From NCBI GenBank assembly GCA_947451525.1, contig CANFZM010000015.1, positions 1 to 64,000 of the forward strand: 64,000 bases of DNA. The letters run 5' to 3'. The stretch comes from Flavobacteriaceae bacterium (GTDB lineage: Bacteria; Bacteroidota; Bacteroidia; Flavobacteriales; Flavobacteriaceae). The notes beneath the pieces are model-generated. The model was given only the letters and a program-made list of their open reading frames with translations, had not been told where the DNA came from and did not search any database. The translations under genes were made by a program, and so were the position numbers. The first letter of the stretch is position 1. Every line of letters begins with the position of its first letter. Shown here one piece after another: positions 54,038 through 63,138 of the stretch.

Positions 54038-54101
54038 TCATTCAGATGGCTTTGGTTTTCTCTTGTTTTCTGCTTTGAGTTTTAATTATTTTATTTTTAT
54101 A

Positions 54102-54128
54102 CCTAACAGGTTGAAAAAACCTGTTAGG
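54102..54128. repeat. Perfect 11-bp hairpin CCTAACAGGTT
   Basis: CCTAACAGGTT (54102-54112) and AACCTGTTAGG (54118-54128) are perfect inverted repeats around GAAAA. No T run follows, so it is not a plain terminator. The motif recurs in Bacteroidota intergenic DNA in my memory. Confidence 0.7.
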
Positions 54129-54230
54129 ATTGGGAATGCAAAGGGCTAATTATTATTAGAAATAATTGTGTTTTGTCTTTAAGGTTCTGGTTGTTTGGAA
54201 CTTTTATTTTATTGCAAGACCATTACTGTG

Positions 54231-54380
54231 TAGCCCTGACAGAAGTGGAAATCCTGGCATTGCGATAAATAGAATGGTGTGTTGGATTGCTTCGGTCCTC
54301 GCAATGACAGATTGAAACGGATGGCAGGAATTGCCATTACTGATACTGCCCAAACGATTCGCTTCTACTAATTTATAGAT
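54231..54380. repeat. REP-like dispersed repeat, copy 2
   Basis: Collinear with the copy at 28412-28560 and in the same orientation. Long blocks are identical (TGGAAATCCTGGCATTGCG, ATAGAATGGTGTGTTGGATT), with scattered substitutions toward the 3' end (GAATTGCCA and CGCTTCTA conserved). Confidence 0.85.
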
Positions 54381-54381
54381 A

Positions 54382-54424
54382 TAAAAAAATTCCACAAATT
54401 TCATAAAGCGAAATTTGTGGAATT
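54382..54424 (-). terminator. Terminator after pepT
   Basis: AATTCCACAAATTTC (54388-54402) pairs perfectly with GAAATTTGTGGAATT (54410-54424) around seven bases. On the minus strand a T run follows, at the right place after the pepT stop. Confidence 0.88.
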
Positions 54425-54442
54425 ATTATTTAAACTGTTTTC

Positions 54443-55693
54443 TTATTTGGAGAAGTCGGTCGTGGCAGTTAATTGGGCAATTTTTACAATTACGTCTACT
54501 GCTTTTTGCATGCTTTCTACGGGTACATACTCGTATTTTCCGTGGAAATTATGACCGCCAGCAAAGATATTTGGGCAAGGTAAACCCATGTAGGACAATC
54601 TTGATCCGTCGGTACCGCCACGAATGGGCTTGATTAGTGGTGTGATGCCTAATTCTTGCATTGCTTTCTCGGCTAAATCTACGATGAACATCATTGGCTC
54701 TACCTTTTCGCGCATGTTATAGTATTGGTCTTTAACCTCGGCAATACAAATGTCTTCTCCGAATTGTGCTGCAAATTGTGCATTGATTTTGGCTACGATT
54801 GCAAGAACCAATTCTTTTCGTTTTTCAAATAATTGCATGTCGTGATCCCGGATGATAAGTTCCAATTTCGTTTCTTCTAGGCTTCCAGAAAGTCCGGTAA
54901 CGTGGAAAAACCCTTCGTAATCTATAGTCTCTTGTGGAATTTCATTTTTAGGTAATTGGTTGATAAAATCGTTTGCAATAAGCATGGAATTTATCATTTT
55001 GCCTTTGGCATAACCTGGGTGTACACTTTTTCCTTTGAAAGTGATTTTGGCACCAGCAGCATTGAAATTTTCATATTCTAACTCGCCAATTTGACTTCCA
55101 TCCATGGTGTAAGCCCATTGTGCACCAAATTTTTCGACATCAAAAATATCGGCGCCACGACCAATTTCTTCATCGGGAGTGAAACCAACTCTAATTTTTC
55201 CGTGTTTGATTTCTGGATGTTGCACAAGGTATTCCATTGCGGTAACAATCTCGGTAAGTCCTGCTTTGTCGTCGGCACCAAGAAGTGTTAATCCGTTGGT
55301 GGTGATTAAAGTTTGTCCTTTGTATTGTACTAAATCTTTGAAATAACTTGGCGAAAGGATGATATTTTGTTCTTTATTCAAAACGATATCGCCACCATCG
55401 TAGTTATTAATGATTTGTGGTTTTACGTCTTTTCCTGTAAAATCGGGCGAGGTATCGTAATGTGAAACAAAACCAATGGTTGGCACTTCGTGGTCAACAT
55501 TGCTTGCTAAGGTTCCCATTACATAGCCATTTTCGTCGATGGTAACTTCGGTTAAGCCGATAGTGTTTAGTTCTTTTACTAATAAATTAGCAAGGACTAA
55601 TTGTTTTGGTGTACTTGGTGTTGTTGGAGAATCGGCATCGGATTCGGTGTCTATAATTGCATAACTTATGAAGCGATCAATAATATGTTGCAT
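54443..55693 (-). CDS. pepT: Peptidase T (tripeptide aminopeptidase)
   Basis: A 416-aa M20B dinuclear zinc aminopeptidase that removes the N-terminal residue of tripeptides. [11 protein letters not shown] (about residue 73, first zinc His and bridging Asp), L-L-G-A-D-D-K-A-G (about 137), T-P-D-E-E-I-G-R-G (about 171, catalytic Glu pair) and [14 protein letters not shown] (about 380) match PepT. I chose the ATG at 55693, which gives the family start M-Q-H-I-I-D-R-F; an in-frame ATG 36 bp earlier adds residues not seen in relatives. Confidence 0.95.
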   Translation of the reverse strand: MQHIIDRFISYAIIDTESDADSPTTPSTPKQLVLANLLVKELNTIGLTEVTIDENGYVMGTLASNVDHEVPTIGFVSHYDTSPDFTGKDVKPQIINNYDGGDIVLNKEQNIILSPSYFKDLVQYKGQTLITTNGLTLLGADDKAGLTEIVTAMEYLVQHPEIKHGKIRVGFTPDEEIGRGADIFDVEKFGAQWAYTMDGSQIGELEYENFNAAGAKITFKGKSVHPGYAKGKMINSMLIANDFINQLPKNEIPQETIDYEGFFHVTGLSGSLEETKLELIIRDHDMQLFEKRKELVLAIVAKINAQFAAQFGEDICIAEVKDQYYNMREKVEPMMFIVDLAEKAMQELGITPLIKPIRGGTDGSRLSYMGLPCPNIFAGGHNFHGKYEYVPVESMQKAVDVIVKIAQLTATTDFSK

Positions 55694-55801
55694 GAAGTTT
55701 AATATTAAATTAGTGTTGCAAATATACAAATTGCTAACTCTTTGGGTGTATTTAATGGGAAATTTTGGATGTTATATTTTTTTATTTGGGGGAAAGGTCG
55801 C

Positions 55802-55843
55802 GACCTGTCCGTACCGACCTGTCCGTACAACTTGTCCGAATAG
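55802..55843. repeat. Three tandem 14-nt repeats (GACCTGTCCGTACC)
   Basis: Units begin at 55802, 55816 and 55830: GACCTGTCCGTACC, GACCTGTCCGTACA and a diverged ACTTGTCCGAATAG. The period is twice seven. The GC content is far above the local background. The array lies just past the stop of the RND permease gene. Confidence 0.8.
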
Positions 55844-55848
55844 AGGGT

Positions 55849-58800
55849 TTAGTTCAAATGTTTGAAATGCTTTTCGTCTTTATAAACCATTGCTAGAAGA
55901 CTTGGAAGCACAATTAACAATAGGGGTAGAGCAATAAGGAAACCGCCGATGACTGCTATTGCTAATGGTTGGTGTAGTTCGGAACCAGTACTGAAACCAA
56001 TGGCTAGTGGCAATAGGGCTGTGATTGCTCCTAAAGCAGTCATTAATTTTGGACGTAATCTGGTAGAAATTGAATATACTAGTGAATGGGGAACGTCATG
56101 GGTTAGTTTGAAGGTTTCTCGGAACTGCAAGAAAGTAAAAATGGCATTTTCGCTTATGATTCCTACAATCATGATAATTCCGGTATAACTTCCTACATTT
56201 AGTGGCGTTTGGGTAAGGAACAATAAAATATAGCAGCCGGAGATTCCTAAAATAGAAATAAAGAGAATGACTAAGGCGGCTCTAAAGTCTCTGAATAAAA
56301 ATAAAATTACACCAAAAACGAGTAGGGAAGAGGCTATCAAAATGAGCAATAATTCTTTGAAGGATTGTTGTTGGTCTTTGTAAGCACCTGCAAATTCGAT
56401 GTAATAACCGCTTGGTAAAGCCACTTTTTGGGCTACTTCTTTTTTAATGTCTTTCATCACACTACCAAGATCGCGGTTGTTTAATCTTCCGGTAACTACG
56501 CACATCATTTGTAGGTTTTCGCGTTCTACTTCGGCAACGCCTTTTTGTGCAGAGATAGAAACCAAATTTGTAATTGGAATGGACTGCCCATTTGGTAAAA
56601 ACAATTTCAGTTTTTTAATATCTTCTAAACTTCTCTTTTCGGAATTTTTATAGATTAATCTAATGGGAGTTACGCGTTCATTTTCTAAAATAGAACCAAT
56701 AACATTTCCTTCAAGAGCCGTTTGCAATTGGAACTGCAAATCGGAAGGAGTTATGCCGTATTGTGCTAGCATGCGATAATTGGGAGTGATATTAACCGAA
56801 GGTCCTGCTATTACAATACCATTAAAAACATCGGCAGTACCTTTTACATTTTCAACAATTCCGTTTACTTGATTGGCAATTTTCTGCAATTGTACTTGGT
56901 TATTTCCAAATATTTTGACTTCAATTGGCGAAACCGAACTCATTAAATCGCCCAGCATATCCATAAGAACTTGTCCGAAATCAATTCGAAGGGCAGGTTG
57001 CGTGGCTTCTATTTTTTTACGGATAGCATCCATAACTTCGTTGCTAGTTCGGCTTCTATCTTTTTTAAGTTGGATGAGGTAATCTCCACGATTGGGTTCG
57101 GTAATGAAAAACCCCATTTGGGTTCCCGTTCTTCTGCTATAGGCATCGACTTCGGGAGTTTTTATAATTATTTTTTCTACTTCTTGTAGCATTCTATCGG
57201 TTTCTTCAAGAGAAGTTCCGGGAGGTGATTGGTAATCTAAAACAATACTTCCTTCATCCATTTCAGGAAGAAAACCAGTTTCTAAATTTGGAAGAATGAC
57301 AATTATTGAAAGTACTAATACAATACAAAAGGTGATGCTAATGATTGGTCTTTGGATAAAATAAGAAACCCAATTTTGTTTTTTAACTTCGTGGGAACTG
57401 CTTTCTTTTTTGGTTTCCGAATTGGAATTTTCGTTTTTGGTAAGTTGCAAATAAATCACCGGAAGCAATAACCAAGTAACAAAAAAGGAGCATAAAAGGG
57501 TTATAATCATCGTGTCGGTTAGGACTTTAAAATAGGATCCTGCAACGCCACTCATCAAAACAAAAGGGAAGAAAATCACAATAGTGCTGATGGAAGACCC
57601 TACCATTGCTGGAAATAAATAGTGTATGGCTTTCTTTAAAAGGGAAACTGTTGGCTCCTCTGGATTTTCTTCATGGGTTCTATGAATTTGCTCCACAACC
57701 ACAATGGCATCGTCAATTATAAGTCCTAAAGATGCTGCAATGGCGCCAAGCGTCATTATGTTGAACGTTTGCCCTGTGAGGAATAAAACTATTGCGGTTA
57801 GCCCAAGAGTAACCGGAATGGTGATTAATATTGTTGCGCTTGCTTTCGCGGATTTTAAAAACAAAATGGCAACAATAATTGCTAATAATAATCCTAGTAA
57901 TAAACTATCACTAACGCTTTGAACGGCATCGTTTACAAAGTTGGCTTGTTGGTAATAGGGGGTAATAATTACGTCTTTTGGAATTATTTTCTTTAATTCC
58001 AATAACTTATCTGAAGTTGCTTGCGAAATACTGATTAAATTGGAATTGGGTTGTTTTAATACCGCAATTAAAATACTTTCTCTACCGTTAGAATTTACTT
58101 TGATATACTCTTTAGCCTCACGGATTTCTACCTGTGCTAAATCTTTTAAAGTAATAATCCCTTTTCCGTTGTTGCTAATAACCAAGTCTTCTAATGCTTC
58201 TTTTTTAACGACCTGAGCATCGGTAATAGTTAGGTAAAGGTGACGATAATCGGATAAATACCCGTTGGATTTTATGAAATTGGTTTGGCTTAATACTTGC
58301 GAAATGGCATTTGGAGTAATTCCTAAAGCAGCCATTTTGGAATAATCTAACGAGAGCCAATATTCTTTTTCTTTACCACCAATGATCCGAATTTCGGAGA
58401 CGCCATCTATTTGAGAAAGAAACGGTTTAATGGTGAAATTTGCAATTTTTTTGAGTTCAATAGGGCTTCGTTCCTTACTTTCTATGGCATAACCAATTAC
58501 TGGGAGAATGGATGGATTCATCTTTTCTACCGTAATTTGGGTATCTGGAGGGAGGTCGTTTTTTATTTGATTGATTTTAGATTCGATGCGTTCTTTGGCT
58601 AAATCAATATCGGAATTCCATTCCATAAAAGCCGAAATTTCACAACTTCCTCGGCTAGTGGTGCTTCTTACGGTTTTTAAATCTTGAACTTTTTTAATAG
58701 CATTTTCAAGCGGTTTGGTAACTGTAATCATCATTTTGTCGATGGGTTGTTGGCCCGCATCGGCTATGATTTTTATTTTAGGAAAAGTAATCTCAGGAAA

Positions 58801-58902
58801 CAAACTAGTTTGCATGGACGAATAAGCGAATAATCCTCCTAAAATGATTAGAAAAATTAAGGTGCTTAAACCATTGCGGTGTCTTACAAAAAAGTTATTC
58901 AT
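55849..58902 (-). CDS. RND-family efflux permease
   Basis: A 1017-aa inner-membrane proton-driven pump with the 12-helix, two-large-loop layout. G-L-I-I-D-D-A-I-V-V-V-E (about residue 393) has the double Asp of the HAE1 (drug-type) proton relay, where heavy-metal pumps have D-A. The second-half helices near 850-1005 are complete. It works with the adaptor and TolC-like proteins encoded just upstream and is the last gene of the operon. Substrate is unknown. Confidence 0.92.
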   Translation of the reverse strand: MNNFFVRHRNGLSTLIFLIILGGLFAYSSMQTSLFPEITFPKIKIIADAGQQPIDKMMITVTKPLENAIKKVQDLKTVRSTTSRGSCEISAFMEWNSDIDLAKERIESKINQIKNDLPPDTQITVEKMNPSILPVIGYAIESKERSPIELKKIANFTIKPFLSQIDGVSEIRIIGGKEKEYWLSLDYSKMAALGITPNAISQVLSQTNFIKSNGYLSDYRHLYLTITDAQVVKKEALEDLVISNNGKGIITLKDLAQVEIREAKEYIKVNSNGRESILIAVLKQPNSNLISISQATSDKLLELKKIIPKDVIITPYYQQANFVNDAVQSVSDSLLLGLLLAIIVAILFLKSAKASATILITIPVTLGLTAIVLFLTGQTFNIMTLGAIAASLGLIIDDAIVVVEQIHRTHEENPEEPTVSLLKKAIHYLFPAMVGSSISTIVIFFPFVLMSGVAGSYFKVLTDTMIITLLCSFFVTWLLLPVIYLQLTKNENSNSETKKESSSHEVKKQNWVSYFIQRPIISITFCIVLVLSIIVILPNLETGFLPEMDEGSIVLDYQSPPGTSLEETDRMLQEVEKIIIKTPEVDAYSRRTGTQMGFFITEPNRGDYLIQLKKDRSRTSNEVMDAIRKKIEATQPALRIDFGQVLMDMLGDLMSSVSPIEVKIFGNNQVQLQKIANQVNGIVENVKGTADVFNGIVIAGPSVNITPNYRMLAQYGITPSDLQFQLQTALEGNVIGSILENERVTPIRLIYKNSEKRSLEDIKKLKLFLPNGQSIPITNLVSISAQKGVAEVERENLQMMCVVTGRLNNRDLGSVMKDIKKEVAQKVALPSGYYIEFAGAYKDQQQSFKELLLILIASSLLVFGVILFLFRDFRAALVILFISILGISGCYILLFLTQTPLNVGSYTGIIMIVGIISENAIFTFLQFRETFKLTHDVPHSLVYSISTRLRPKLMTALGAITALLPLAIGFSTGSELHQPLAIAVIGGFLIALPLLLIVLPSLLAMVYKDEKHFKHLN

Positions 58903-58907
58903 AAGGA

Positions 58908-59822
58908 TTATTTTTTAATGACTTTCACTTTTATAGTATCGGCAACCCCATAATTTCCAGTTAGTAAAACTAAATCTTTGGTGCTTAAAGGTGGAGAGAG
59001 AATTTCTATTTTGTCTTCGGTTTCGATTCCTTTTTTTATTGGAATTTTAACGGCAGTATTGGAATTAATCATTTTCATAATCCAAAATTCGGTCTCTGTG
59101 TCGTTGCTTAACACTGCTGCTTTTGGAAGTACAATAGCATTCGGATCGGATTTTTTTGGAATCCGAACCTTAACAATTAAATTTTCTGGGATATCGTATT
59201 TGCCATTGATTTTCAAAATTACATTTTGAGTTTGGGATGTCGCATCTACATTTGGCATAAATTTGTAAACCGTTGTTTTTATGTGGGTTTCGTCAGGTAA
59301 TATGGCTTCCAATTGACTTCCAACGGTTACATATTTTTTAAATTCATAAGGTAAACTCAATAGGATTGCAAAACTATTGGAATCGTTTATAGTGGCTAAA
59401 ACATCTCCATCTTGAACATAATCGCCTTGTTGCACATTCACCGCATTGATATAGCCATTGGATGTTGCTTTCACCGTAATGGCATTTCCAAAATGAAGGC
59501 TAGGATCTATTTTATTTATGGTATTTCCGAGTACTTTGGCTTCTCTTGTTTTTAATGTAAATAACACTTTGCCGGTAGTTACATAATCGTTAGAAGTTAC
59601 ATTTACCGAGTTTAAATACCCTGTTGCGTTTGCTTTAATATTGTTTTTAACGATGTAAGTTGCCGTTGCGTTGAGGTCGAAATAACTAGAAATTCCAGAT
59701 GCATCTATGGAGGTTAATGTGACTGGAATACTAACATCTATTGGGGTTTCTATTTCTTCTTTGTTTTTGCAAGAATTCAAAACTAATCCAAATAAAGAAA
59801 GCAGGAGTGTTATTTTTTTCAT
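58908..59822 (-). CDS. Efflux RND periplasmic adaptor (HlyD/MFP family)
   Basis: A 304-aa exported lipoprotein (lipobox L-N-S-C at residue 18). Two biotinyl-lipoyl-like half motifs frame a very short hairpin (K-A-N-A-T-G-Y-L-N-S-V-N-V and V-K-A-T-S-N-G-Y-I-N-A-V-N-V), followed by a beta barrel. The protein is shorter than typical adaptors because the alpha-helical hairpin is nearly absent. It joins the permease (5 bp downstream) to the outer-membrane factor (4 bp upstream). Confidence 0.88.
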   Translation of the reverse strand: MKKITLLLSLFGLVLNSCKNKEEIETPIDVSIPVTLTSIDASGISSYFDLNATATYIVKNNIKANATGYLNSVNVTSNDYVTTGKVLFTLKTREAKVLGNTINKIDPSLHFGNAITVKATSNGYINAVNVQQGDYVQDGDVLATINDSNSFAILLSLPYEFKKYVTVGSQLEAILPDETHIKTTVYKFMPNVDATSQTQNVILKINGKYDIPENLIVKVRIPKKSDPNAIVLPKAAVLSNDTETEFWIMKMINSNTAVKIPIKKGIETEDKIEILSPPLSTKDLVLLTGNYGVADTIKVKVIKK

Positions 59823-59826
59823 GAAA

Positions 59827-61065
59827 TTAGTCGTTAGTACTCCAATAATTAATTTCGTTAATTACTTGAAGTTTATGGATGTGATTTTGTGAAATACTAC
59901 TTTGAATGTTGAGTATGGAACCAATAGCCAAAACAAATTCGGTTATTTGTGCATCACCTGTAAGTAGGAGTTTTTTATTGGCTTCAATTAAAGCATCGGC
60001 AAGTAGTAACTGCGATTGCAATTGGGTTTCCAATTGCTCTACTTGCTTTAATTGCTGGTTTAAAATTGCTAATTGTTGCTGGTATTGCTTTTTGAAATTA
60101 GTTTGGTAAGCCAAATTAGTTTCTAATAAAGTGGTTATTTTTTGGTGTTGTAAATTGCGTTGTTTCCCATCGTAAATTGGTACTGAAAGTCCAACACCCA
60201 CGCTGGCTCCAAAATTTTTATAGGGCAAATAGGCTAAGGCCGACATGTAGCCTGCATCTGCCAACAAAGAAATACTTGGTTTGTAAGCAAAGTCAATAAT
60301 TTTATTCTGGTTTTGAAACTTTAAACTGTCTTTTTCAAATGTTTGGAAGAAAATGCTTTTGCCAACAGAAGTGTTATTTTGTAATGCAATTATAGGTTTT
60401 GGTATGTTTACCAAGGTAGTATCTACTTCACCAGATAGATAATACAAAAGGCCTAAATCATTTTGATATTGTTGTTGCAATTGCAAAACCACAATTTCTT
60501 GCTGCTTTACGGTTGCCATGAAAATTAAATAATCCGTTTGTTTGTATACGGAATTTTGGGTGAGTTTTTTTAAAATGGATGCTTCTTCGTGTAATAAAGT
60601 GGACGTTTTTTTAGTATTTGCTAATTGCTCTAAAGTGGCTGTGGCAGTAATGTATTGCGAAATAATTGTCCTGTTTAAATCTTTAACGGCTATTTTTTTG
60701 GTAACTGCAAGCGCATCTTTTATTAATTTAAACGATTGTAACTGTGTTGAACGGTTGTTTTTACTGACTAATTTTTGATTAACACCAACCAATCCGGTTA
60801 GCATTTGCCCATTACTTAAAGTCGTGTCGTAACCAAACCCTTGAATAACTGGTGCGTAATTTCCATAAACCGATCCTGTAACTTGAGGTTTTCTAGTGGC
60901 AATATTGAGTAAACTATCTAAGGTTGCCGATTGTATTTGGTTTTTATAATCCACCAATAAAGGCGAATTTTTCTGGGCTTTATCCATGAAATAATGCAAA
61001 TCTTTTTCTTGTGAAAAAGAGTGTAAGGAGATGCAACCTAAAAGAAAAGCAAGCAGTACTTTCAT
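59827..61065 (-). CDS. TolC-family outer-membrane factor
   Basis: A 412-aa exported protein with a signal peptide ending near LHSFSQ. The long coiled helices and the paired structural repeat of TolC are visible (L-L-V-D-Y-K-N-Q-I, P-Q-V-T-G-S-V-Y-G-N-Y, V-G-V-G-L-S-V-P-I-Y-D-G-K-Q-R). It forms the outer-membrane duct of the efflux system. A minus-strand TATATTTG sits 5-12 bp upstream of the ATG, but the gene is also 27 bp after the YncE-like gene. Confidence 0.88.
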   Translation of the reverse strand: MKVLLAFLLGCISLHSFSQEKDLHYFMDKAQKNSPLLVDYKNQIQSATLDSLLNIATRKPQVTGSVYGNYAPVIQGFGYDTTLSNGQMLTGLVGVNQKLVSKNNRSTQLQSFKLIKDALAVTKKIAVKDLNRTIISQYITATATLEQLANTKKTSTLLHEEASILKKLTQNSVYKQTDYLIFMATVKQQEIVVLQLQQQYQNDLGLLYYLSGEVDTTLVNIPKPIIALQNNTSVGKSIFFQTFEKDSLKFQNQNKIIDFAYKPSISLLADAGYMSALAYLPYKNFGASVGVGLSVPIYDGKQRNLQHQKITTLLETNLAYQTNFKKQYQQQLAILNQQLKQVEQLETQLQSQLLLADALIEANKKLLLTGDAQITEFVLAIGSILNIQSSISQNHIHKLQVINEINYWSTND

Positions 61066-61092
61066 TTACCAAATATAGAAAAAAAATAAAAG

Positions 61093-62115
61093 TTATTTAA
61101 CTTTTGTATCGATTACTAAAACTACAAAAGAATCTGGAATAATACTGGCTCTAGGTTTAGGATTTTCGGCAGTTGGTTCTGGTTTTGCACCATATTCTGC
61201 AGAAGATAAATAGAGTTTATGTGTACTTTTATCAATAGCAATAGTTCGTGCTCCTTTTTGGGTTGGTATGGTTTCGATAACCGAAAAAGAATTAGCATTT
61301 TGTTCTTTCACAACTGTGATAGTTCCTTCACCATTAGAACTATAAATTAGTTTTTTCTCGGGGTCTAAAGCAACGCCATCACAACCATCACCAATTGGAA
61401 GTTTGTCTAGGATTTTTCCGGTAGTAGCATCTACAATTATCATTAGTTTATTACCACAAACTGAAAATAACCGATTTGTTTCTAAATCTAAAGCCAAACC
61501 ACTTGGTTCTTCACCAGGTGCAATGCTCCAAGTATTTACCACTTCAAGTGTAGTAGCGTTTATGGTTTTAATTTCGTTAGTATCTTCAATGTTAACATAA
61601 ATTAATCCTTTGGTATTCGTTGCAGGAAATTCTGGTTTTCCGCCAAGGGCAATAGTTTTTATTATTTTATTAGTAGTAGCATCTAGTGCCGTTGCATCTT
61701 TACTTTTGGCATTGAAAGTAAGTACTTTATGAGAAAACAAATCGTAGAGAACTGCATCCGGTTTTTGCCCTTCAATCGCCACTTTTTCAATTAATTCAAA
61801 TGTGGTTAAATTGATTATAGTAACTGCATTGTCTTTTCCATCGGTGATAAATGCTTTGTTTAAATCGTTTGCAATAGCAATACCATGTATACCATTAGTA
61901 TTTGGAATTACTGCAATGGTTTTGTCGGTTTTTAAATCAATAACATTTACACTATTTCCGTGCGAAACAAATAAGTGCTGGTTTATCTCATCTACAGATA
62001 AATAATCCCAACCTTCATTTCCGGTGGTGCTTATTTTTTTACTTACATAATGAGTTTGTGCCAATGCACCTATTGTAAAGAATACAATTATAAATACAGA
62101 AACAATCTTTTTCAT
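61093..62115 (-). CDS. Secreted YncE-like beta-propeller protein
   Basis: A 340-aa protein with a signal peptide ending near GALAQ. Seven YVTN/NHL-type blades repeat about every 42 residues (for example V-I-D-L-K-T-D-K-T-I-A-V-I-P-N, then V-V-D-A-T-T-G-K-I-L-D). Propellers of this type bind DNA, metals or proteins. It is the first gene of the efflux operon, which suggests an accessory or sensor role, but this is only context. Confidence 0.82.
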   Translation of the reverse strand: MKKIVSVFIIVFFTIGALAQTHYVSKKISTTGNEGWDYLSVDEINQHLFVSHGNSVNVIDLKTDKTIAVIPNTNGIHGIAIANDLNKAFITDGKDNAVTIINLTTFELIEKVAIEGQKPDAVLYDLFSHKVLTFNAKSKDATALDATTNKIIKTIALGGKPEFPATNTKGLIYVNIEDTNEIKTINATTLEVVNTWSIAPGEEPSGLALDLETNRLFSVCGNKLMIIVDATTGKILDKLPIGDGCDGVALDPEKKLIYSSNGEGTITVVKEQNANSFSVIETIPTQKGARTIAIDKSTHKLYLSSAEYGAKPEPTAENPKPRASIIPDSFVVLVIDTKVK

Positions 62116-62207
62116 AATTTACTTTTTTTGTAAATATCAGAAGTTATTTTGTAACTAAGAGGTTACAAGAATTATTTTAAGGAAATATAAAGAATAGATT
62201 TTAACTT

Positions 62208-62972
62208 TTATTTTTTCAAAACCTTGTATTGCTCATAGCATTGGCTAATAGCATCCAAAATTTGTAAGTCGTTTGCAGTTTGGATAAATGCTTCGGAGTA
62301 GTTGCAGTGTTGTAATATTTCTGGAATGTCATTTTTATCAATTCCTAGCAATATTGCAATAGTTTCTCTATCAAATTTAGTTTCTAAAAGCGCTTTAACG
62401 GTATTGTCTTTTTTCATCTCCTTTAATTTGCGCAACTCTTTAGGTTTGTTACCAAAGAAATTGTAAAGCATATCGGCAGGATTGAAAATGGAGTTCATTA
62501 CTCTTGAAAATGCCTTAGGCGAATATTCTCCGGCCTCATAACCTTGTGGTAATCCAGAGATGCTATAACGGAAATTTTCTTGATCGGGGATTAATTTAGT
62601 ATCTACTTCTAAATAACCTGTAAGGTTGTATTTTCGAACTACGACATCTTCTAAAGCAATTGCTTTTTCGGTAAGTTCTATTTTGGCATTTCCATTTTTA
62701 ACCCAGTCATTAGTAACTCTCACTCGCAACGATTGAAATCCAATCATAGTAATATGTAAGGTGTCATTAACTTCGGCATCAATGTCAAAATTCCCCCTTA
62801 CATTAGTTACAGTTCCTTTAACCTTATTAATATTTATGATATTCACATCTTGTAGTGGAAAGGTAGAAGTACCACTAATAACAGTTCCGTGTATTTTTTT
62901 CGAAACAGTTGTTTGTTGCGAAAAAGCAGTTATTGAAAATGTAAAAAATAAAAATGCAACTAAATATTTCAT
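62208..62972 (-). CDS. Carboxypeptidase-like regulatory domain protein
   Basis: A 254-aa exported protein (signal peptide ending near TAFSQ). Residues 25-105 form the carboxypeptidase D regulatory beta sandwich (I-H-G-T-V-I-S-G-T-S, V-R-G-N-F-D-I-D-A, I-G-F-Q-S-L-R-V) as in TonB receptors, but no plug or barrel follows. The C-terminal 120 residues are helical and not recognised. It is common in Flavobacteria; function unknown. Confidence 0.78.
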   Translation of the reverse strand: MKYLVAFLFFTFSITAFSQQTTVSKKIHGTVISGTSTFPLQDVNIININKVKGTVTNVRGNFDIDAEVNDTLHITMIGFQSLRVRVTNDWVKNGNAKIELTEKAIALEDVVVRKYNLTGYLEVDTKLIPDQENFRYSISGLPQGYEAGEYSPKAFSRVMNSIFNPADMLYNFFGNKPKELRKLKEMKKDNTVKALLETKFDRETIAILLGIDKNDIPEILQHCNYSEAFIQTANDLQILDAISQCYEQYKVLKK

Positions 62973-63070
62973 GTCTTTGTTTGAAAGTTTAAAAGTATAA
63001 AACTCTACAAGATAATTCTGCTATTTGCTAAAATTATTATAAGAAAATTAACAAAACGGGTTGAGAACTA

Positions 63071-63118
63071 AAAGAAAATCCCAAATTCCAATAGTATATC
63101 ATTGGAATTTGGGATTAA
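63071..63118 (-). terminator. Terminator after the DEAD-box helicase gene
   Basis: A 16-bp perfect stem (63077-63092 with 63101-63116, AATCCCAAATTCCAAT and its complement) around eight bases. On the minus strand TTTCTTTT follows. It lies about 20 bp past the stop codon. Confidence 0.9.
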
Positions 63119-63138
63119 TATAGAATTAGAAAAAGGTA

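Larger units (their letters stand above)
53902..54442. other. Composite intergenic region between yajC and pepT
   Basis: No gene is visible in these 541 bp. They hold, in order, a heptad hairpin (53905-53974), the yajC terminator (53999-54037), an 11-bp perfect hairpin (54102-54128), REP-like copy 2 (54231-54380) and the pepT terminator (54382-54424). Confidence 0.8.

Noticed and set aside
54443..54633. Small plus-strand frame opposite the pepT 3' end
   Set aside because: Antisense to a well-supported core gene, with no ribosome binding site or family similarity.
61070..61077. TATATTTG on the minus strand as an independent TolC-gene promoter
   Set aside because: Too close to the start codon and without a -33 TTG; the gene packing favours read-through from the YncE-like gene.
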